A stretch of DNA of 64,000 nt from Martinezella rhizogenes (GCF_027460065.1 NZ_JAPYZZ010000001.1:376864-440863), one strand, 5' to 3'. Positions 1-9,456 are shown, numbered from the stretch's first letter. Translations and numbers: made by a program. The notes: a model not told the origin generated them from the letters alone.

Positions 1-493
1 GCGCAAGCGCCACACGCTGGCGCTGGCCGCCGGAAAGCTGCGCCGGCTTGCGATCCAGCAGATGCGCGATCTGCAGCGTCTCGGCCGCCTGTTCTACGGC
101 GGCATCGATCTGCTTCAATGTTTCCGCGGGCGCTGCAAAACGCCCGATCAACGGCAGGCGGGCGGCGAAAGGCAGGCGCCGCATGCGCAGCGGTGTCGCG
201 ATGTTCTGGCGCACGCTCATATGCGGATAAAGCGCATAGGACTGGAACACCATCGCCAGATTGCGATCACTCGGATCGATCTCCGTCACATCCTGCCCGC
301 CGATCGAGACCGAACCGCGGTCCGGCGATTCCAGGCCCGCGATGATGCGCAGCAGCGTGGACTTGCCGCAGCCCGACATGCCAACGAGGGAGAGGAATTC
401 GCCCGGACGAATGGAAAGATCGATCTCTTTCAGAACATCGTCAGCCCCGAAGCCCTTGCCGATTCCTGAAAGTTCAAGTGATTGTGGCGTCAT
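1..493 (-). CDS. Sugar-type ABC transporter ATP-binding protein (C-terminal part outside the window)
   Basis: ATP-hydrolysing subunit of an ABC importer; the sequence resembles the MalK/UgpC group, which energises sugar or glycerol-phosphate uptake at the inner membrane. Visible are Walker A GMSGCGKST (residues 38-46), the Q-loop FQSYALYPH (83-91) and the signature LSGGQRQRVALA near residue 153-164, where the window ends. Between Q-loop and signature there is a longer Pro/Arg/Ala-rich helical stretch than in E. coli MalK. Walker B, the H-loop and the regulatory domain lie outside the window. The ATG at 493 has an AAAGGAG ribosome site 5-6 bases upstream. Substrate unknown because permease and binding protein are not visible. 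Confidence 0.9.
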   Translation of the reverse strand, partial: MTPQSLELSGIGKGFGADDVLKEIDLSIRPGEFLSLVGMSGCGKSTLLRIIAGLESPDRGSVSIGGQDVTEIDPSDRNLAMVFQSYALYPHMSVRQNIATPLRMRRLPFAARLPLIGRFAAPAETLKQIDAAVEQAAETLQIAHLLDRKPAQLSGGQRQRVALA

Positions 494-524
494 TCTGCGC
501 TCCTTTTCTGAAGCGCATATGCTT

Positions 525-541
525 ATATTGTATGACAATAT
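525..541. promoter_or_regulatory. 17-bp perfect palindrome, GntR-like operator candidate
   Basis: Perfect inverted repeat ATATTGT-ATG-ACAATAT, about 32 bases upstream of the ABC ATPase start. Its core TTGTatgACAA has the form of sites bound by GntR-family (FadR-type) repressors, which often control sugar-acid and sugar importers. The position fits a repressor overlapping or just downstream of a promoter. The regulator itself is not in the window; the assignment is inference. Confidence 0.55.
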
Positions 542-708
542 GACGAAGGTTTGCGGAAACTTCGATGACACTCGAAAACCCGTAAATCCGGGGCAAGCGA
601 AAAACGTTACGGTATAGACCTCCACCTAAAACCACTAATATTTAGGGGCTGTTCCGACGTGTTTCAGCACGCTTCCATCGGCTGGAAAACCGGGTTGGCG
701 GCTCCGAT

Positions 709-1521
709 CTATACGACGGCGAGAATGACATGCGCCTGAATCTTGGCTGCCACCTCGCCATCGCCATGCCGGGCTTCAATGGCGGCAGCGGCATAATCGG
801 TCGCGGCTTCGAGCTTACCCGGTGCCCTCGCCTCTATTTCCGTCCGCAGAACCGTTCCCTGACAATAGGCGACGGCCGGAATGCGCGGTGACGGTGCGCG
901 GCTCTGCGCCGCCACCGTCTCGATCGTCACGCGGGAAAAACCGGCATTCTCCAACTCGCTGCGTATCAACGCCGTATCATGGTAACCATGCGGGGTGCGG
1001 GCCATGAAGCGCGGGGGATCATCGGGAAAAAGGCCGGCAAGGGCGTTCGTCACATCATCCGCGAAGTGATTTTCCTCGATGCGATCCCAGACGTTGAATA
1101 AATAGTGCCCGCCGGGCTTCAACACCCGCTTTGCCTCGCGATAAGCGGCCAAGCGATCGTTAAAGAACATCGCACCGAACTGGCAGAAAACCAGATCGAA
1201 AACAGCATTTTCAAAAGGCAGAAGCTGAGCATCCGCCTGTCGCCATTTTATACGGCTGTCGGCTGCATGTTGAGCCGCCGCAAAATCGAGCATCGGCTGA
1301 TTAAGGTCGGTCACCACATAATTTGCTGCGGGCAATAATCGGGGAACCATTTCCCGCGTCACGGCCCCGGTACCCGCGGCGATTTCCAGAACATCAATCG
1401 GCATCAAGGCCGCCGCGCGCCGCGCCAGATCAGCAGCGAACGGCGCAAAGATCAGCGGCACCATATAGCGGTCGTAATTTTCCGGAATCGAACCCGCAAA
1501 CACCTTGTCCGCTTCCAACAT
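709..1521 (-). CDS. Class I SAM-dependent methyltransferase
   Basis: A 270-residue protein with a Rossmann methyltransferase fold. Motif I (VLEIAAGTGAVT) lies near residues 44-55, followed by an acidic strand end (VVTDLN), motif II/III-like QADAQLLPF and DLVFCQFGAMFF, and the UbiE/Methyltransf_11 feature REAKRVLKPGGHYLFNVWD. The acceptor substrate cannot be read from sequence; the closest general type is UbiE/MenG-like or small-molecule methyltransferases. I chose the ATG at 1521 rather than the GTG at 1530 because GGAG lies 8 bases before the ATG. It stands alone between the ABC gene and the tRNA. Confidence 0.85.
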   Translation of the reverse strand: MLEADKVFAGSIPENYDRYMVPLIFAPFAADLARRAAALMPIDVLEIAAGTGAVTREMVPRLLPAANYVVTDLNQPMLDFAAAQHAADSRIKWRQADAQLLPFENAVFDLVFCQFGAMFFNDRLAAYREAKRVLKPGGHYLFNVWDRIEENHFADDVTNALAGLFPDDPPRFMARTPHGYHDTALIRSELENAGFSRVTIETVAAQSRAPSPRIPAVAYCQGTVLRTEIEARAPGKLEAATDYAAAAIEARHGDGEVAAKIQAHVILAVV

Positions 1522-1701
1522 GGCTTTCACTCCGGGCCATCTGATGAACGGAGGACTTTAACATATATTCGGGATGTTCGGAATTCATTCAGCCTTGCGA
1601 GGCTTCGACATCAACGCGGGCGGACCAGCATTTGAATACACCGGCGGGCGCTTGCGACAAGCAATGGCACGTCTCGGAAACTACTTTTAAGGGAAAAGAA
1701 A

Positions 1702-1778
1702 TGGCGCACCCGAAGAGATTCGAACTCCTGACCCCCAGATTCGTAGTCTGGTGCTCTATCCAGCTGAGCTACGGGTGC
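1702..1778 (-). tRNA. tRNA-Arg (anticodon ACG)
   Basis: A 77-base cloverleaf read on the minus strand. It has acceptor stem GCACCCG/CGGGTGC, a D-arm with AGCTCAGCTGGATAGAGC, a five-pair anticodon stem CCAGA/TCTGG around the loop CTACGAA (anticodon ACG, normally edited to ICG by TadA), a T-arm with GTTCGAATC, discriminator G and an encoded CCA. A T-rich stretch follows the 3' end. No integrase or duplicated 3' end is next to it, so it is not an occupied integration site here. Confidence 0.98.
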
Positions 1779-1995
1779 GTGCCGTTCCGGTCGTTTCCGG
1801 TGGCGTGGCGATCCTCTAAAACGTCCTCATTCCGAATGCAAGCGATTTCGTTTCGAAATTGTCATTTTTCCGCAGCAATTCGCGTATCATATTGATTATA
1901 TTGTAAATTCCATGCAGGTCATTTTTCGTGTGCCTGATGGGACCTCGATTCCGCCGGAGATAACGGCTTTCCGAACCTGCCGCCGGGCGGGTTTT

Positions 1996-3414
1996 TCAGG
2001 CGGTTCTGGCTGCCTGTACGGAGGCGGCGCGGTCGGTGATTTCGATACGGAACTGCGTGCCGGGGCCGGGCTTTTCAACAAGCGCGATCGTACCGCCATG
2101 GGCGAGCACAAGCTCGCGGGCAATGACCAGCCCGAGGCCCGTGCCGCCGGAGCGGGCCGATCCCCTGAACGCGGAGAACAGGTTCTCCTTGGCCTTGCGC
2201 GGCATTCCCGGCCCATTGTCGTCTATGACGATACTGACAACGCTGCCGGCCCTCTGAGCCGAAATGGAGAGATGCCGTGGTGCCGCATTTGCCGCGTCGG
2301 ATTGCAGCGCCTGGACGGCATTGCGACAGAGATTGTGGATCACCCGGAAAAGCTGCTCGGAGTCCGCATCCACCGTCAAATCGGGGGGAACGCTGTCCTG
2401 AAACTCGATGCCGCTGTCCGGATCAAGGGCCAGAATATCGCGCACATCCCGCACCAGCAGGCTCAACGGCACAATCTTGCGTTTCGGCGCTCCCTCCGTC
2501 GTCTGACCATAGGCCAGAACCTCACCCGTATAGGCCACGGCACGGTCGATGGTGCGCAGCAATTTCGGCGCGAAACTCCTGACCATCGGGTCCTTGGCAT
2601 CGACCAGGCGGTCCGACATGAGCTGCGCGGAGGAGAGGATATTGCGCATGTCGTGGTTGATCTTTGACACGGCAAGGCCGAGATCCACGAGGTTCTTCTG
2701 CTGCCGCAGCGTTTTCTGCAGTTCCGTCTGCATGTCGGCGAGGTGGCGGCCCGCTACGGCGAGTTCGTCGGTGCCCTCTTCCGGCACGAAAATCCGCTCG
2801 GGATTGCCTGGATCTTCCGAGAAATTCTGCATGCCTAGCGTCAGCCGGCGTATCGGCCGGATCATGATGCGGTTGATGGAGATGAAGATCAGGCCCGCGG
2901 TGACCAGCGACAGGACGATGGAAATCAGGAAAACGTTGCGAGCATAGGCAAGCATCGCCGCCCGCAGCTTGTTTTCGCCCAGCACCAACTCGATGATCGT
3001 GTCGCTGTCTCCCACCACATCGAAGACGCGGATGACGCGGTTGCCGCCGAACAGCAGGGTGGAAAAGGCGTCCCGCACCGCCGCCACCTGCGAAACATCG
3101 GAAAGATCATATTGCTCGTCAACGCCGGGCGGTGTTTCCGCCACGGCCAGCAGACGCGACGTGCCGTCCTTGCGCAGGGCGATAAGCTTCGCTCCGGTTG
3201 CCATCAGCGTGTCGTTCTGCACGCTTCGTGGCAGTTCGGCCTGCAAGCCATCGATGACAGCGCCGGCGGCGGCGGCCGTGTTCAGACGGTCACGCAGCCA
3301 GGAAAGACGCATATTGGCAACTGATGGCACGAAGATCAGCACTTCAGCGATCATCACGAAAATCACGGTGAGCAGCAGCAGCCGCCCGGAAAGACCGGCG
3401 GTCAATCCCGGCAT
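1996..3414 (-). CDS. Orphan sensor histidine kinase (HDMRN-type H-box)
   Basis: Membrane-bound sensor kinase of 472 residues. A first transmembrane segment lies at about residues 10-29, a periplasmic sensor region to about 160, a second membrane segment at about 161-182, then a HAMP linker and a dimerisation/phosphoacceptor helix with SKINHDMRNILSS (His254). The ATPase domain has an N-box NLCRNAVQAL, DNGPGMP and GGTGLGLVIA. The H-box carries Asp-Met-Arg after His instead of the usual Glu-Ile-Arg. No response regulator is nearby, so partner and signal are unknown. The start is uncertain: the frame opens to 3579, but ATG 3414 sits directly before the first membrane segment. Confidence 0.85.
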   Translation of the reverse strand: MPGLTAGLSGRLLLLTVIFVMIAEVLIFVPSVANMRLSWLRDRLNTAAAAGAVIDGLQAELPRSVQNDTLMATGAKLIALRKDGTSRLLAVAETPPGVDEQYDLSDVSQVAAVRDAFSTLLFGGNRVIRVFDVVGDSDTIIELVLGENKLRAAMLAYARNVFLISIVLSLVTAGLIFISINRIMIRPIRRLTLGMQNFSEDPGNPERIFVPEEGTDELAVAGRHLADMQTELQKTLRQQKNLVDLGLAVSKINHDMRNILSSAQLMSDRLVDAKDPMVRSFAPKLLRTIDRAVAYTGEVLAYGQTTEGAPKRKIVPLSLLVRDVRDILALDPDSGIEFQDSVPPDLTVDADSEQLFRVIHNLCRNAVQALQSDAANAAPRHLSISAQRAGSVVSIVIDDNGPGMPRKAKENLFSAFRGSARSGGTGLGLVIARELVLAHGGTIALVEKPGPGTQFRIEITDRAASVQAARTA

Positions 3415-3593
3415 GCAATGCACCGGATCGTCTTGCGTGCGGTCCAAGCTGTCTACGCCTTTAGAAAACACCGGGCCATGATCCTGTATGCGCGCCGCTG
3501 CTTGCGTGGAACGGCTCGGTTTATATGCAGCAACGATAATAGGACCTAATGGATATTTTTCCAATGCGCTGCAAAACAAACGTTTTCAGTGCC

Positions 3594-3625
3594 GGAAAAA
3601 CGAACGCCGCCCAAAAGGGGCGGCG
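3594..3625 (-). terminator. Rho-independent terminator of the chemoreceptor gene
   Basis: GC-rich hairpin GCCGCCC-AAAAG-GGGCGGC (3606-3624). Read on the minus strand it is followed after a few bases by a T-run (A-run at 3594-3600 on plus). It lies 38 bases beyond the stop of the chemoreceptor gene and before the histidine kinase start. Confidence 0.7.
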
Positions 3626-3662
3626 CTTGTGGGTGAGCCGGTTGAGGCGAACGGCAGGACCT

Positions 3663-5711
3663 CTAGAATTCCTGCCAGTCGCCATGCGCCGGAGCCGCGG
3701 CGGGCTGGGCATTGAGCGCACGGCTGACGCTGTTCATCAACTTGCGGGCCGGGGAAGCGACGGCCGGTGTCCTGCCGGAGACTGCAACCGGTCCGGCGGA
3801 TGCCGTCATCGGCCGCAAAGGCTGCTCGATACGGTGGCTGCGCTGCGCCGTCTCGGCGCCTACATTGAAGCGCGTCACCAGCGTCACGAGATGGTCCGCC
3901 TCACTGCTCAGCTTGTGGGTCGCGGCCGAGGTTTCCTCCACCATGGCTGCATTGCGCTGCGTCACCTGGTCCATCTGGTTGATGGCGGTATTCACCTCGT
4001 GCAGGCCGGTGGACTGCTCTCTGGCGGCCGTGGCGATCGAATGGATATGCTCGTTGATGGCGAGGACGCGGGTCTCGATCTCGCTCAACGCACTGCCCGT
4101 TCTCTGCACCAGCGACACACCGCGGCCGACTTCCTCGCCGGATTTGGTGATCAGCGCCTTGATGTCCTTCGCGGCGGTTGCGGAACGCTGCGCCAATTCG
4201 CGTACTTCCTGGGCAACGACAGCAAAGCCCTTGCCGGCCTCGCCTGCACGCGCCGCTTCCACCCCGGCATTCAATGCCAGCAGGTTGGTCTGGAAGGCTA
4301 TCTCATCGATGACGTTGATGATCTGGCTGATTTCGCGCGAGGCGTGCTCGATGCGATCCATGGCGGAGACGGCGTCGCGCACGACATTGGCGGATTCTTC
4401 CGTCTTCTGCTTGGTTTCGGCGACCATGGCGCTGGCTTCCTGCGCACGATCGGTGGAATTGCGCACGACGGCGGTGATTTCGTCCAGCGCGGCGGAGGTT
4501 TCCTCCAGTGCGGCTGCCTGCTGTTCCGTCCGCTTCGACAGGTCGTCGGCGGCCGAGCGCAACTCGTTGGCGTTGCCGCTGATGCCTTCCGTGCTGCTGC
4601 GCACCTCGCGCATCGTGTCCCGCAGCTTGGTCAGCGTCTGGTTGACGTTTTCCTTGAGTTCGGCGAAGACGCCGCGGAAGTCGCCGTCCATCTTTTCCGT
4701 CAGGTCGCCGCGTGCCAGACCTTCGATGACGCGACTGGTCTCGGAGACGCCATTGTCTACCCCGATGAGCAATGCATTGATCGTTGCGGCGAAACGGTTG
4801 AGGTTTTCGTCGCCGTAATCCTTGTTGATGCGGCGGCTGAAATCCCCCCCTGCCGCAGCATCGACGACAACAGCCATGCCGGCCTGAAGATCGTCGCTCT
4901 TGGCGCGCATGGCGGTTTCCTGAGCGTTCATGCGGCGCACTTCGCGGCCGTTCTTCTTGAAGACCTCAACGGCCGCCGCCATCTCACCGATTTCGTCGTT
5001 CTGGCCGAGATAGGGTACATCCGCGTCCAGATTTCCGTCGGCCACGGCGTTCATCACTTCCGAAACCCTGCGGATGGGCGCGCTCAGCTGCCGCGCACCG
5101 ATATAAAGACCGAAGGCCGCGCCGGCCAATATGCCACTGCCGGTGACGGTGATGACCAGCCAGAATGTTGTCGTTACAAAATCGTCGATGCCGGCCTTGA
5201 CGGCCTCGAGTTCGGCAATGTCGTTCTTCACGACTGCGTCGATTTCCGCCTGATAGGCTTTGCGGTTGGCCCGGTTCGCCTCGTTGTTGCCCTGCTGATT
5301 GGCCGCCTGCGGGCCGGCTTCACGGGCAAGCCGCGCGGTCTCCAGACGGAAGGTCTTGAACTCCTTGAAGCGGCTGGAGAGATTATCGAATGTCGCCTTC
5401 TGTTCCGCCGGAACGAGAGGGGTCCATGTGGCGATCAGCTTTTCCATGGCGTCGAGGTTCTTGACGATACCATCCGCGAAGGGTGCCGCCTTTTCGATAT
5501 CGGCGGCGGCATAGACCCCGCGCGCCTCCATCACGACCGCGGTGACCAGCCGGTTGAGCGCCTCGCCCTTATAGGCGCGCTCCGCCGCCTTTTCATATTC
5601 CACCGTGCGGACCCGGAATTCGCTGACCGCATAGATGGATAGTCCACCGATGGTACAGGCCACAAGGCTCATCAGCCCGACAAGTAGATTGATACGACCG
5701 CGAATTCTCAA
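3663..5711 (-). CDS. Methyl-accepting chemotaxis protein with tandem HAMP domains
   Basis: Chemoreceptor of about 682 residues that would control CheA at the cell pole. It has an N-terminal membrane segment ([19 protein letters not shown]), a helical periplasmic sensor of about 160 residues, a second membrane segment ([22 protein letters not shown]), two HAMP modules, methylation helices, and the conserved hairpin tip [21 protein letters not shown]. The C-terminus ends in DWQEF, the pentapeptide type that recruits CheR/CheB. I chose a TTG start at 5711 (protein begins LRIRGRIN): GGGGGAA lies just upstream with good spacing, while the in-frame GTG at 5738 has no ribosome site. Ligand unknown. 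Confidence 0.93.
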   Translation of the reverse strand: MRIRGRINLLVGLMSLVACTIGGLSIYAVSEFRVRTVEYEKAAERAYKGEALNRLVTAVVMEARGVYAAADIEKAAPFADGIVKNLDAMEKLIATWTPLVPAEQKATFDNLSSRFKEFKTFRLETARLAREAGPQAANQQGNNEANRANRKAYQAEIDAVVKNDIAELEAVKAGIDDFVTTTFWLVITVTGSGILAGAAFGLYIGARQLSAPIRRVSEVMNAVADGNLDADVPYLGQNDEIGEMAAAVEVFKKNGREVRRMNAQETAMRAKSDDLQAGMAVVVDAAAGGDFSRRINKDYGDENLNRFAATINALLIGVDNGVSETSRVIEGLARGDLTEKMDGDFRGVFAELKENVNQTLTKLRDTMREVRSSTEGISGNANELRSAADDLSKRTEQQAAALEETSAALDEITAVVRNSTDRAQEASAMVAETKQKTEESANVVRDAVSAMDRIEHASREISQIINVIDEIAFQTNLLALNAGVEAARAGEAGKGFAVVAQEVRELAQRSATAAKDIKALITKSGEEVGRGVSLVQRTGSALSEIETRVLAINEHIHSIATAAREQSTGLHEVNTAINQMDQVTQRNAAMVEETSAATHKLSSEADHLVTLVTRFNVGAETAQRSHRIEQPLRPMTASAGPVAVSGRTPAVASPARKLMNSVSRALNAQPAAAPAHGDWQEF

Positions 5712-5841
5712 TTTCGTTCCCCCAACAAAGACCAGCACCAGGATGAAAATGGGAAGCTGGCATAACTTTTCGCGTCACAAGATTTATCAATGTCGCGTTA
5801 AGAAAGAATTTCGGATTTTAGCAATCGCGCGCGGGAATCAG

Positions 5842-5864
5842 CCTTTGCCGACGAACGGCAAAGG
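5842..5864. repeat. Perfect inverted repeat CCTTTGCCG / CGGCAAAGG
   Basis: Nine-base-pair stem with a five-base loop ACGAA, between the divergent chemoreceptor and rpmH promoters. No T-run follows on either strand, so it is not a standard terminator. It could be a protein-binding palindrome or part of a leader RNA; nothing further can be said. Confidence 0.5.
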
Positions 5865-5916
5865 ACAGGGCGGTGTGTTTTCAGTAAAAGGTGAAGTGCT
5901 AAAACCCCTTCGGCAA

Positions 5917-5946
5917 TTGACTTTGCTCGGCCTATGCCCTTATAAG
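5917..5946 (+). promoter_or_regulatory. Candidate sigma-70 promoter of the rpmH operon
   Basis: TTGACT at 5917-5922, then 18 bases, then TATAAG at 5941-5946. It is the best vegetative-promoter match in the region upstream of rpmH-rnpA-yidC-engB and would give a leader of about 110 bases. Confidence 0.6.
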
Positions 5947-6062
5947 CCGCGCACGCTCGGCCATAGAAAGCTCGCCCAGGCGGGGTTAGCCGTGCAAAAA
6001 ACGAAACGCTCTTGCAAATAATTGCAAATTCAAGAAGGGCCGCACACCGCGGTATTAAATAA

Positions 6063-6200
6063 ATGTCGAAGCGTACCTACCAACCGTCCAAGCTTGTTCG
6101 CAAGCGTCGTCATGGTTTCCGTGCCCGCATGGCTACTGCCGGCGGCCGCAAGGTTCTCGCAGCCCGCCGTGCGCGCGGCCGCGCACGTCTGTCGGCTTAA
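6063..6200 (+). CDS. rpmH: 50S ribosomal protein L34
   Basis: Complete 45-residue basic protein beginning [10 protein letters not shown] and ending RGRARLSA, the typical bacterial L34 with the RRHGFRARM core that binds 23S rRNA in the large subunit. First gene of the conserved rpmH-rnpA-yidC cluster. It is followed 36 bases later by rnpA on the same strand. Confidence 0.98.
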   Translation: MSKRTYQPSKLVRKRRHGFRARMATAGGRKVLAARRARGRARLSA

Positions 6201-6236
6201 TTGCCGAGCCTGTGGCCCGATGAAAGTCGCGGGCAC

Positions 6237-6620
6237 ATGAGCGAGACTAAAAAACAACCCGGCCGGCTTAAAAACCGGTCGGAGTTTCTTGCCGTTCAGG
6301 CGGGGGAAAAACGGCGGGGAAGCACCTTTCTTGTGGAAGTGCTTGACCGAAAGGCCCCTGAAACCGAGCCTCGCGTCGGTTTTACCGTAACGAAAAGACA
6401 AGGCAACGCGGTCGAGCGAAATCGCATGCGCCGCCGTCTCAAGGAAGCCGTCAGGCTTTCTGCCGGGGTCGCAATGAAGCCCGGTCATGACTATGTGATT
6501 GTCGCCCGCAGGGACGTACTCGATACGGCCTTCCCGAAACTTCAGTCTCTCCTTGCCGAGCGCATTGAAGGAACGGCGAAACCGAAACGGTCCCAGGAGA
6601 CCCGCTCCAGGAAAGAATGA
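6237..6620 (+). CDS. rnpA: Ribonuclease P protein component
   Basis: 127-residue basic protein that binds the RNase P RNA and assists removal of tRNA 5' leaders. The family signature region [19 protein letters not shown] is present (RNR motif), preceded by RVGFTVTK. The frame opens at 6201 with TTG directly after rpmH, but the ATG at 6237 (MSETKK) gives the usual start for rhizobial proteins. It overlaps yidC by 4 bases (ATGA), indicating translational coupling. Confidence 0.96.
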   Translation: MSETKKQPGRLKNRSEFLAVQAGEKRRGSTFLVEVLDRKAPETEPRVGFTVTKRQGNAVERNRMRRRLKEAVRLSAGVAMKPGHDYVIVARRDVLDTAFPKLQSLLAERIEGTAKPKRSQETRSRKE

Positions 6621-8416
6621 TGGAAAAGAACCGTAATTACTTCATCGCGATAGCCCTTTCGGTTGTCATCGTCCTCGCCTGGCAATTCCTTTACATGAAT
6701 CCGCGCATCGAGCAGCAGCGCCGCGCCGAAGAGGCCCGCCAGGCGCAGCAGCAAACGACGCAGCAGCCGGCACCGGGTGCAGCACCCGGCACGACCGTCG
6801 AAGGCGCGCCGCCCGCATCCTCCACGCAAGCCGCCGCCACGGCGACCCGGGAAGAAGCGATCGCCAAGACCCAGCGCGTCACCATCGACACCAACGCCAT
6901 CGCCGGCTCGATCAACCTGACCGGCGCCCGTTTCGATGACATCCGGCTCAAGGGCTACCATGAGACTGTCGATGACTCGAGCCCGATCATCACGCTGTTT
7001 TCGCCTGCCGATACCAAGGACGGTTACTTCACCGAACTCGGTTACGTTGCAGCACAGGACGTCGGCGGCGTTCCCGGTCCGACGACCGTCTGGACGCTTG
7101 CAAGCGGCGACAAGCTGACGGAAACCACCCCGGTCACCCTGACCTACACCAATTCCAAGGGCGTCGTTTTCTCGCGTACGGTTTCGATCGACGAGCATTA
7201 CATGATCTCGGTCACCGACAAGGTCGAGAACCCCGGACAGGCTGCGATCTCGCTTGCCACTTACGGCCGCGTGACGCGCAACAACAAGCCGGCAATTCCC
7301 CCTGTCTTCGTCATCCACGAGGGCTTTCTCGGTGTCTCGGGCAAAGACGGCAGCCTGACGGAAAAGAAATACAAAGACGTCGAAGAGGAGCCCGTAACGG
7401 TTGCCAAGGCAACCGGCGGCTGGCTCGGCATTACCGATAAATATTGGGCCGCGGCCATCGTTCCCCCGCAGATGACGCCGTTCGAGACGCGCTACTCCCA
7501 CATTACAGGCAATCAGCCGAGCTATCAGGCCGACTTCAAGAGCGACACGATGACGGTCGAAGCCGGCCAGTCTATCGAGCTGAAGAGCCTCGTCTTCGCC
7601 GGTGCCAAGGAAGTGCCGCTGGTCGATCGTTACGAGACCGCTTATTCCATTCCGAAGTTCGACCTTCTGATCGACTGGGGCTGGTTCTACTTCATCACCA
7701 AGCCGATGTTCAAAATGATGGATTTCTTCTTCCGTTATTTTGGCAATTTCGGCGTGGCCATCCTGCTCACCACCATCGTCGTCAAGGCGCTCTTCTTCCC
7801 GCTCGCCAGCAAGCAATACGCTTCCATGGCGAACATGAAGCGCGTGCAGCCGAAGATGGAAGAGCTGAAAGCCAAGCATGGCGATGACCGCATGGCCATG
7901 CAGCAGGCGATGATGCAGCTCTACAAGGAAGAGAAGATCAACCCGGTTGCCGGCTGCTGGCCGATGCTTCTGCAGATTCCGGTGTTCTTCGCGCTCTACA
8001 AGGTCATCTACGTCACCATCGAAATGCGGCATGCACCGTTCTTCGGCTGGATTCACGACCTTTCCGCGCCCGATCCGACGTCGCTGTTCAACCTGTTCGG
8101 CCTTCTGCCGTACGACGTGCCGCATTTCCTGATGATCGGCGTCTGGCCGCTCGTCATGGGCATCACGATGTTCCTGCAGATGCGCATGAACCCGACGCCG
8201 CCCGATCCGACACAGGCGATGATCTTCACCTGGATGCCGCTGATCTTCACCTTCATGCTGGCCTCGTTCCCGGCTGGTCTGGTCATCTACTGGGCGTGGA
8301 ACAACACGCTCTCCATCAGCCAGCAGGCCCTCATCATGAAGCGTCACGGCGCCAAGATCGAACTGTTCGATAATATAAAAGGGCTGTTCAAGCGAAAGCC
8401 GGTGCAATCGAAATGA
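6617..8416 (+). CDS. yidC: Membrane protein insertase YidC
   Basis: 599-residue inner-membrane insertase acting with SecYEG and alone. After an N-terminal membrane segment (residues about 8-24) comes a Gln/Ala/Pro-rich linker (about 35-75), the large periplasmic domain, then the conserved five-helix core with [17 protein letters not shown], the helical cytoplasmic hairpin, and [20 protein letters not shown]. The C-terminus is short and basic. It overlaps rnpA by 4 bases upstream and engB by 4 bases downstream, so the three are translationally linked. Two Met codons open the gene; either may be used. Confidence 0.97.
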   Translation: MMEKNRNYFIAIALSVVIVLAWQFLYMNPRIEQQRRAEEARQAQQQTTQQPAPGAAPGTTVEGAPPASSTQAAATATREEAIAKTQRVTIDTNAIAGSINLTGARFDDIRLKGYHETVDDSSPIITLFSPADTKDGYFTELGYVAAQDVGGVPGPTTVWTLASGDKLTETTPVTLTYTNSKGVVFSRTVSIDEHYMISVTDKVENPGQAAISLATYGRVTRNNKPAIPPVFVIHEGFLGVSGKDGSLTEKKYKDVEEEPVTVAKATGGWLGITDKYWAAAIVPPQMTPFETRYSHITGNQPSYQADFKSDTMTVEAGQSIELKSLVFAGAKEVPLVDRYETAYSIPKFDLLIDWGWFYFITKPMFKMMDFFFRYFGNFGVAILLTTIVVKALFFPLASKQYASMANMKRVQPKMEELKAKHGDDRMAMQQAMMQLYKEEKINPVAGCWPMLLQIPVFFALYKVIYVTIEMRHAPFFGWIHDLSAPDPTSLFNLFGLLPYDVPHFLMIGVWPLVMGITMFLQMRMNPTPPDPTQAMIFTWMPLIFTFMLASFPAGLVIYWAWNNTLSISQQALIMKRHGAKIELFDNIKGLFKRKPVQSK

Positions 8417-9066
8417 GTGAGACCGGCACGGCAACCGAAAAGCCCCTGTTCGGGCGACCCTGGATTTTCATTCGTGGCGTTCCCGCGATGAAATTCCTGC
8501 CGCCCGAGGGCCCGCCGGAAATTGCATTTGCCGGTCGCTCGAATGTCGGCAAGTCCTCGCTCATCAATGCATTGGTGGGTCACAAGGGGCTTGCCCGCAC
8601 CTCCAACACGCCCGGACGCACGCAGGAACTGAACTATTTCGTTCCTGAAGGTTATTCCGGCGAGCCGGGCGACCTGCCGCCGATGGCGCTGGTTGACATG
8701 CCCGGTTACGGCTACGCGCAGGCTCCCAAGGACCATGTCGATGCCTGGACGAAGCTTGTCTTCGATTATCTGCGTGGCCGCGCAACGCTGAAGCGCGTTT
8801 ATGTGCTGATCGATTCCCGCCATGGCATTAAGAAGAACGACGAAGAGGTCCTGAGCCTGCTCGACAAGGCCGCCGTTTCCTATCAGGTCGTGCTGACGAA
8901 GACGGATAAGATCAAGGACGTTGGCGTTCCCCGCCTGATTGGCGAAACGCTGGAGAAAATCCGCAAGCGTCCGGCTGCCTATCCCGAAGTCCTTGCCACG
9001 TCGTCGGAAAAATCGTTCGGGCTGGACGATCTGCGCGCTGAGATCGTCAGAACCGTTTCGCTCTAG
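8413..9066 (+). CDS. engB: Ribosome biogenesis GTPase EngB (YsxC/YihA)
   Basis: 217-residue GTPase required for late assembly of the 50S subunit. Visible are G1 GRSNVGKSS (41-49), the G2/G3 region ending DMPGYGYA, G4 TKTDK and the G5-like ATSSEKS near the C-terminus. Last gene of the rpmH-rnpA-yidC-engB operon, starting inside the yidC stop region. Its end lies 12 bases from the stop of the convergent anti-sigma-like gene. Confidence 0.97.
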   Translation: MSETGTATEKPLFGRPWIFIRGVPAMKFLPPEGPPEIAFAGRSNVGKSSLINALVGHKGLARTSNTPGRTQELNYFVPEGYSGEPGDLPPMALVDMPGYGYAQAPKDHVDAWTKLVFDYLRGRATLKRVYVLIDSRHGIKKNDEEVLSLLDKAAVSYQVVLTKTDKIKDVGVPRLIGETLEKIRKRPAAYPEVLATSSEKSFGLDDLRAEIVRTVSL

Positions 9067-9078
9067 CGCGTTTTCACG

Positions 9079-9456
9079 TCAGGCGATGGTGAAAAGCAGA
9101 ACGGCGGTCCAGAGCATCGCCGTCAACGCCAGAAGCCGCCAGAAGCGCACCGAATGCCAGACTTCCGAAAGCATGGCGGCGAACACGCTGCCGCTGCGTA
9201 GCGGCTGGCTTCGAAAAGGCAGGCTGGACCTCAACGGATCCCTTTCAAGCAAGGCGGCCATCGTCGCTTTTTCCCGATATTCCGTTTCGGCGAGATTTTC
9301 CCGCCAGCGCCTGACCATGGCGGCAAATTGACGATCGCGCTTCACGCGCTTTGCAAGCTCCGCCATGCTTTCCGGCGGCAGGGCACCCAGCACATATTCG
9401 CCGGCGAGCACTTCGTCCCGCAACCCGCTCTGCTTGTCTCGATCCGGTGCCGTCAT
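9079..9456 (-). CDS. Short tail-anchored anti-sigma-factor-like protein
   Basis: 125 residues. The N-terminus, with DEVLAGEYVLGALPPESMAE, matches the cytoplasmic sigma-binding domain of RskA-type anti-sigma factors, followed by a charged helical stretch (RDRQFAAMVRRWRENLAE). The chain ends with one membrane segment (LLALTAMLWTAVLLFTIA). Family members are usually about twice as long, with an extracytoplasmic domain after the membrane segment; here none is possible because the stop is 12 bases from engB. No ECF sigma factor gene is adjacent. It could be a degraded remnant or a functional tail-anchored form. Function is inferred from the N-terminal motif only. Confidence 0.65.
   Translation of the reverse strand: MTAPDRDKQSGLRDEVLAGEYVLGALPPESMAELAKRVKRDRQFAAMVRRWRENLAETEYREKATMAALLERDPLRSSLPFRSQPLRSGSVFAAMLSEVWHSVRFWRLLALTAMLWTAVLLFTIA

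Larger units (their letters stand above)
5712..6062. other. Divergent intergenic region between chemoreceptor and rpmH
   Basis: About 350 bases with no plausible gene. It holds the start region of the chemoreceptor gene at its left end, a perfect 9-bp hairpin (5842-5864), a good sigma-70-type promoter (5917-5946) and then a leader of roughly 110 bases before rpmH. The leader shows no structure I can assign to a known riboswitch or autoregulatory element. Confidence 0.6.

Noticed and set aside
1702-1778. tRNA-Arg as an integration site of a genomic island
   Set aside because: No integrase, no repeated tRNA 3' end and no change in composition on either side.
3549-5642. 697-codon plus-strand frame across the chemoreceptor
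   Set aside because: Shadow of the minus-strand chemoreceptor; repetitive Gly/His/Asp composition and no ribosome site.
6542-8434. 630-codon open frame antisense to yidC
   Set aside because: High GC leaves long antisense frames open; the protein is Arg/His/Asp-rich without a recognisable fold, and yidC on the other strand is certain.
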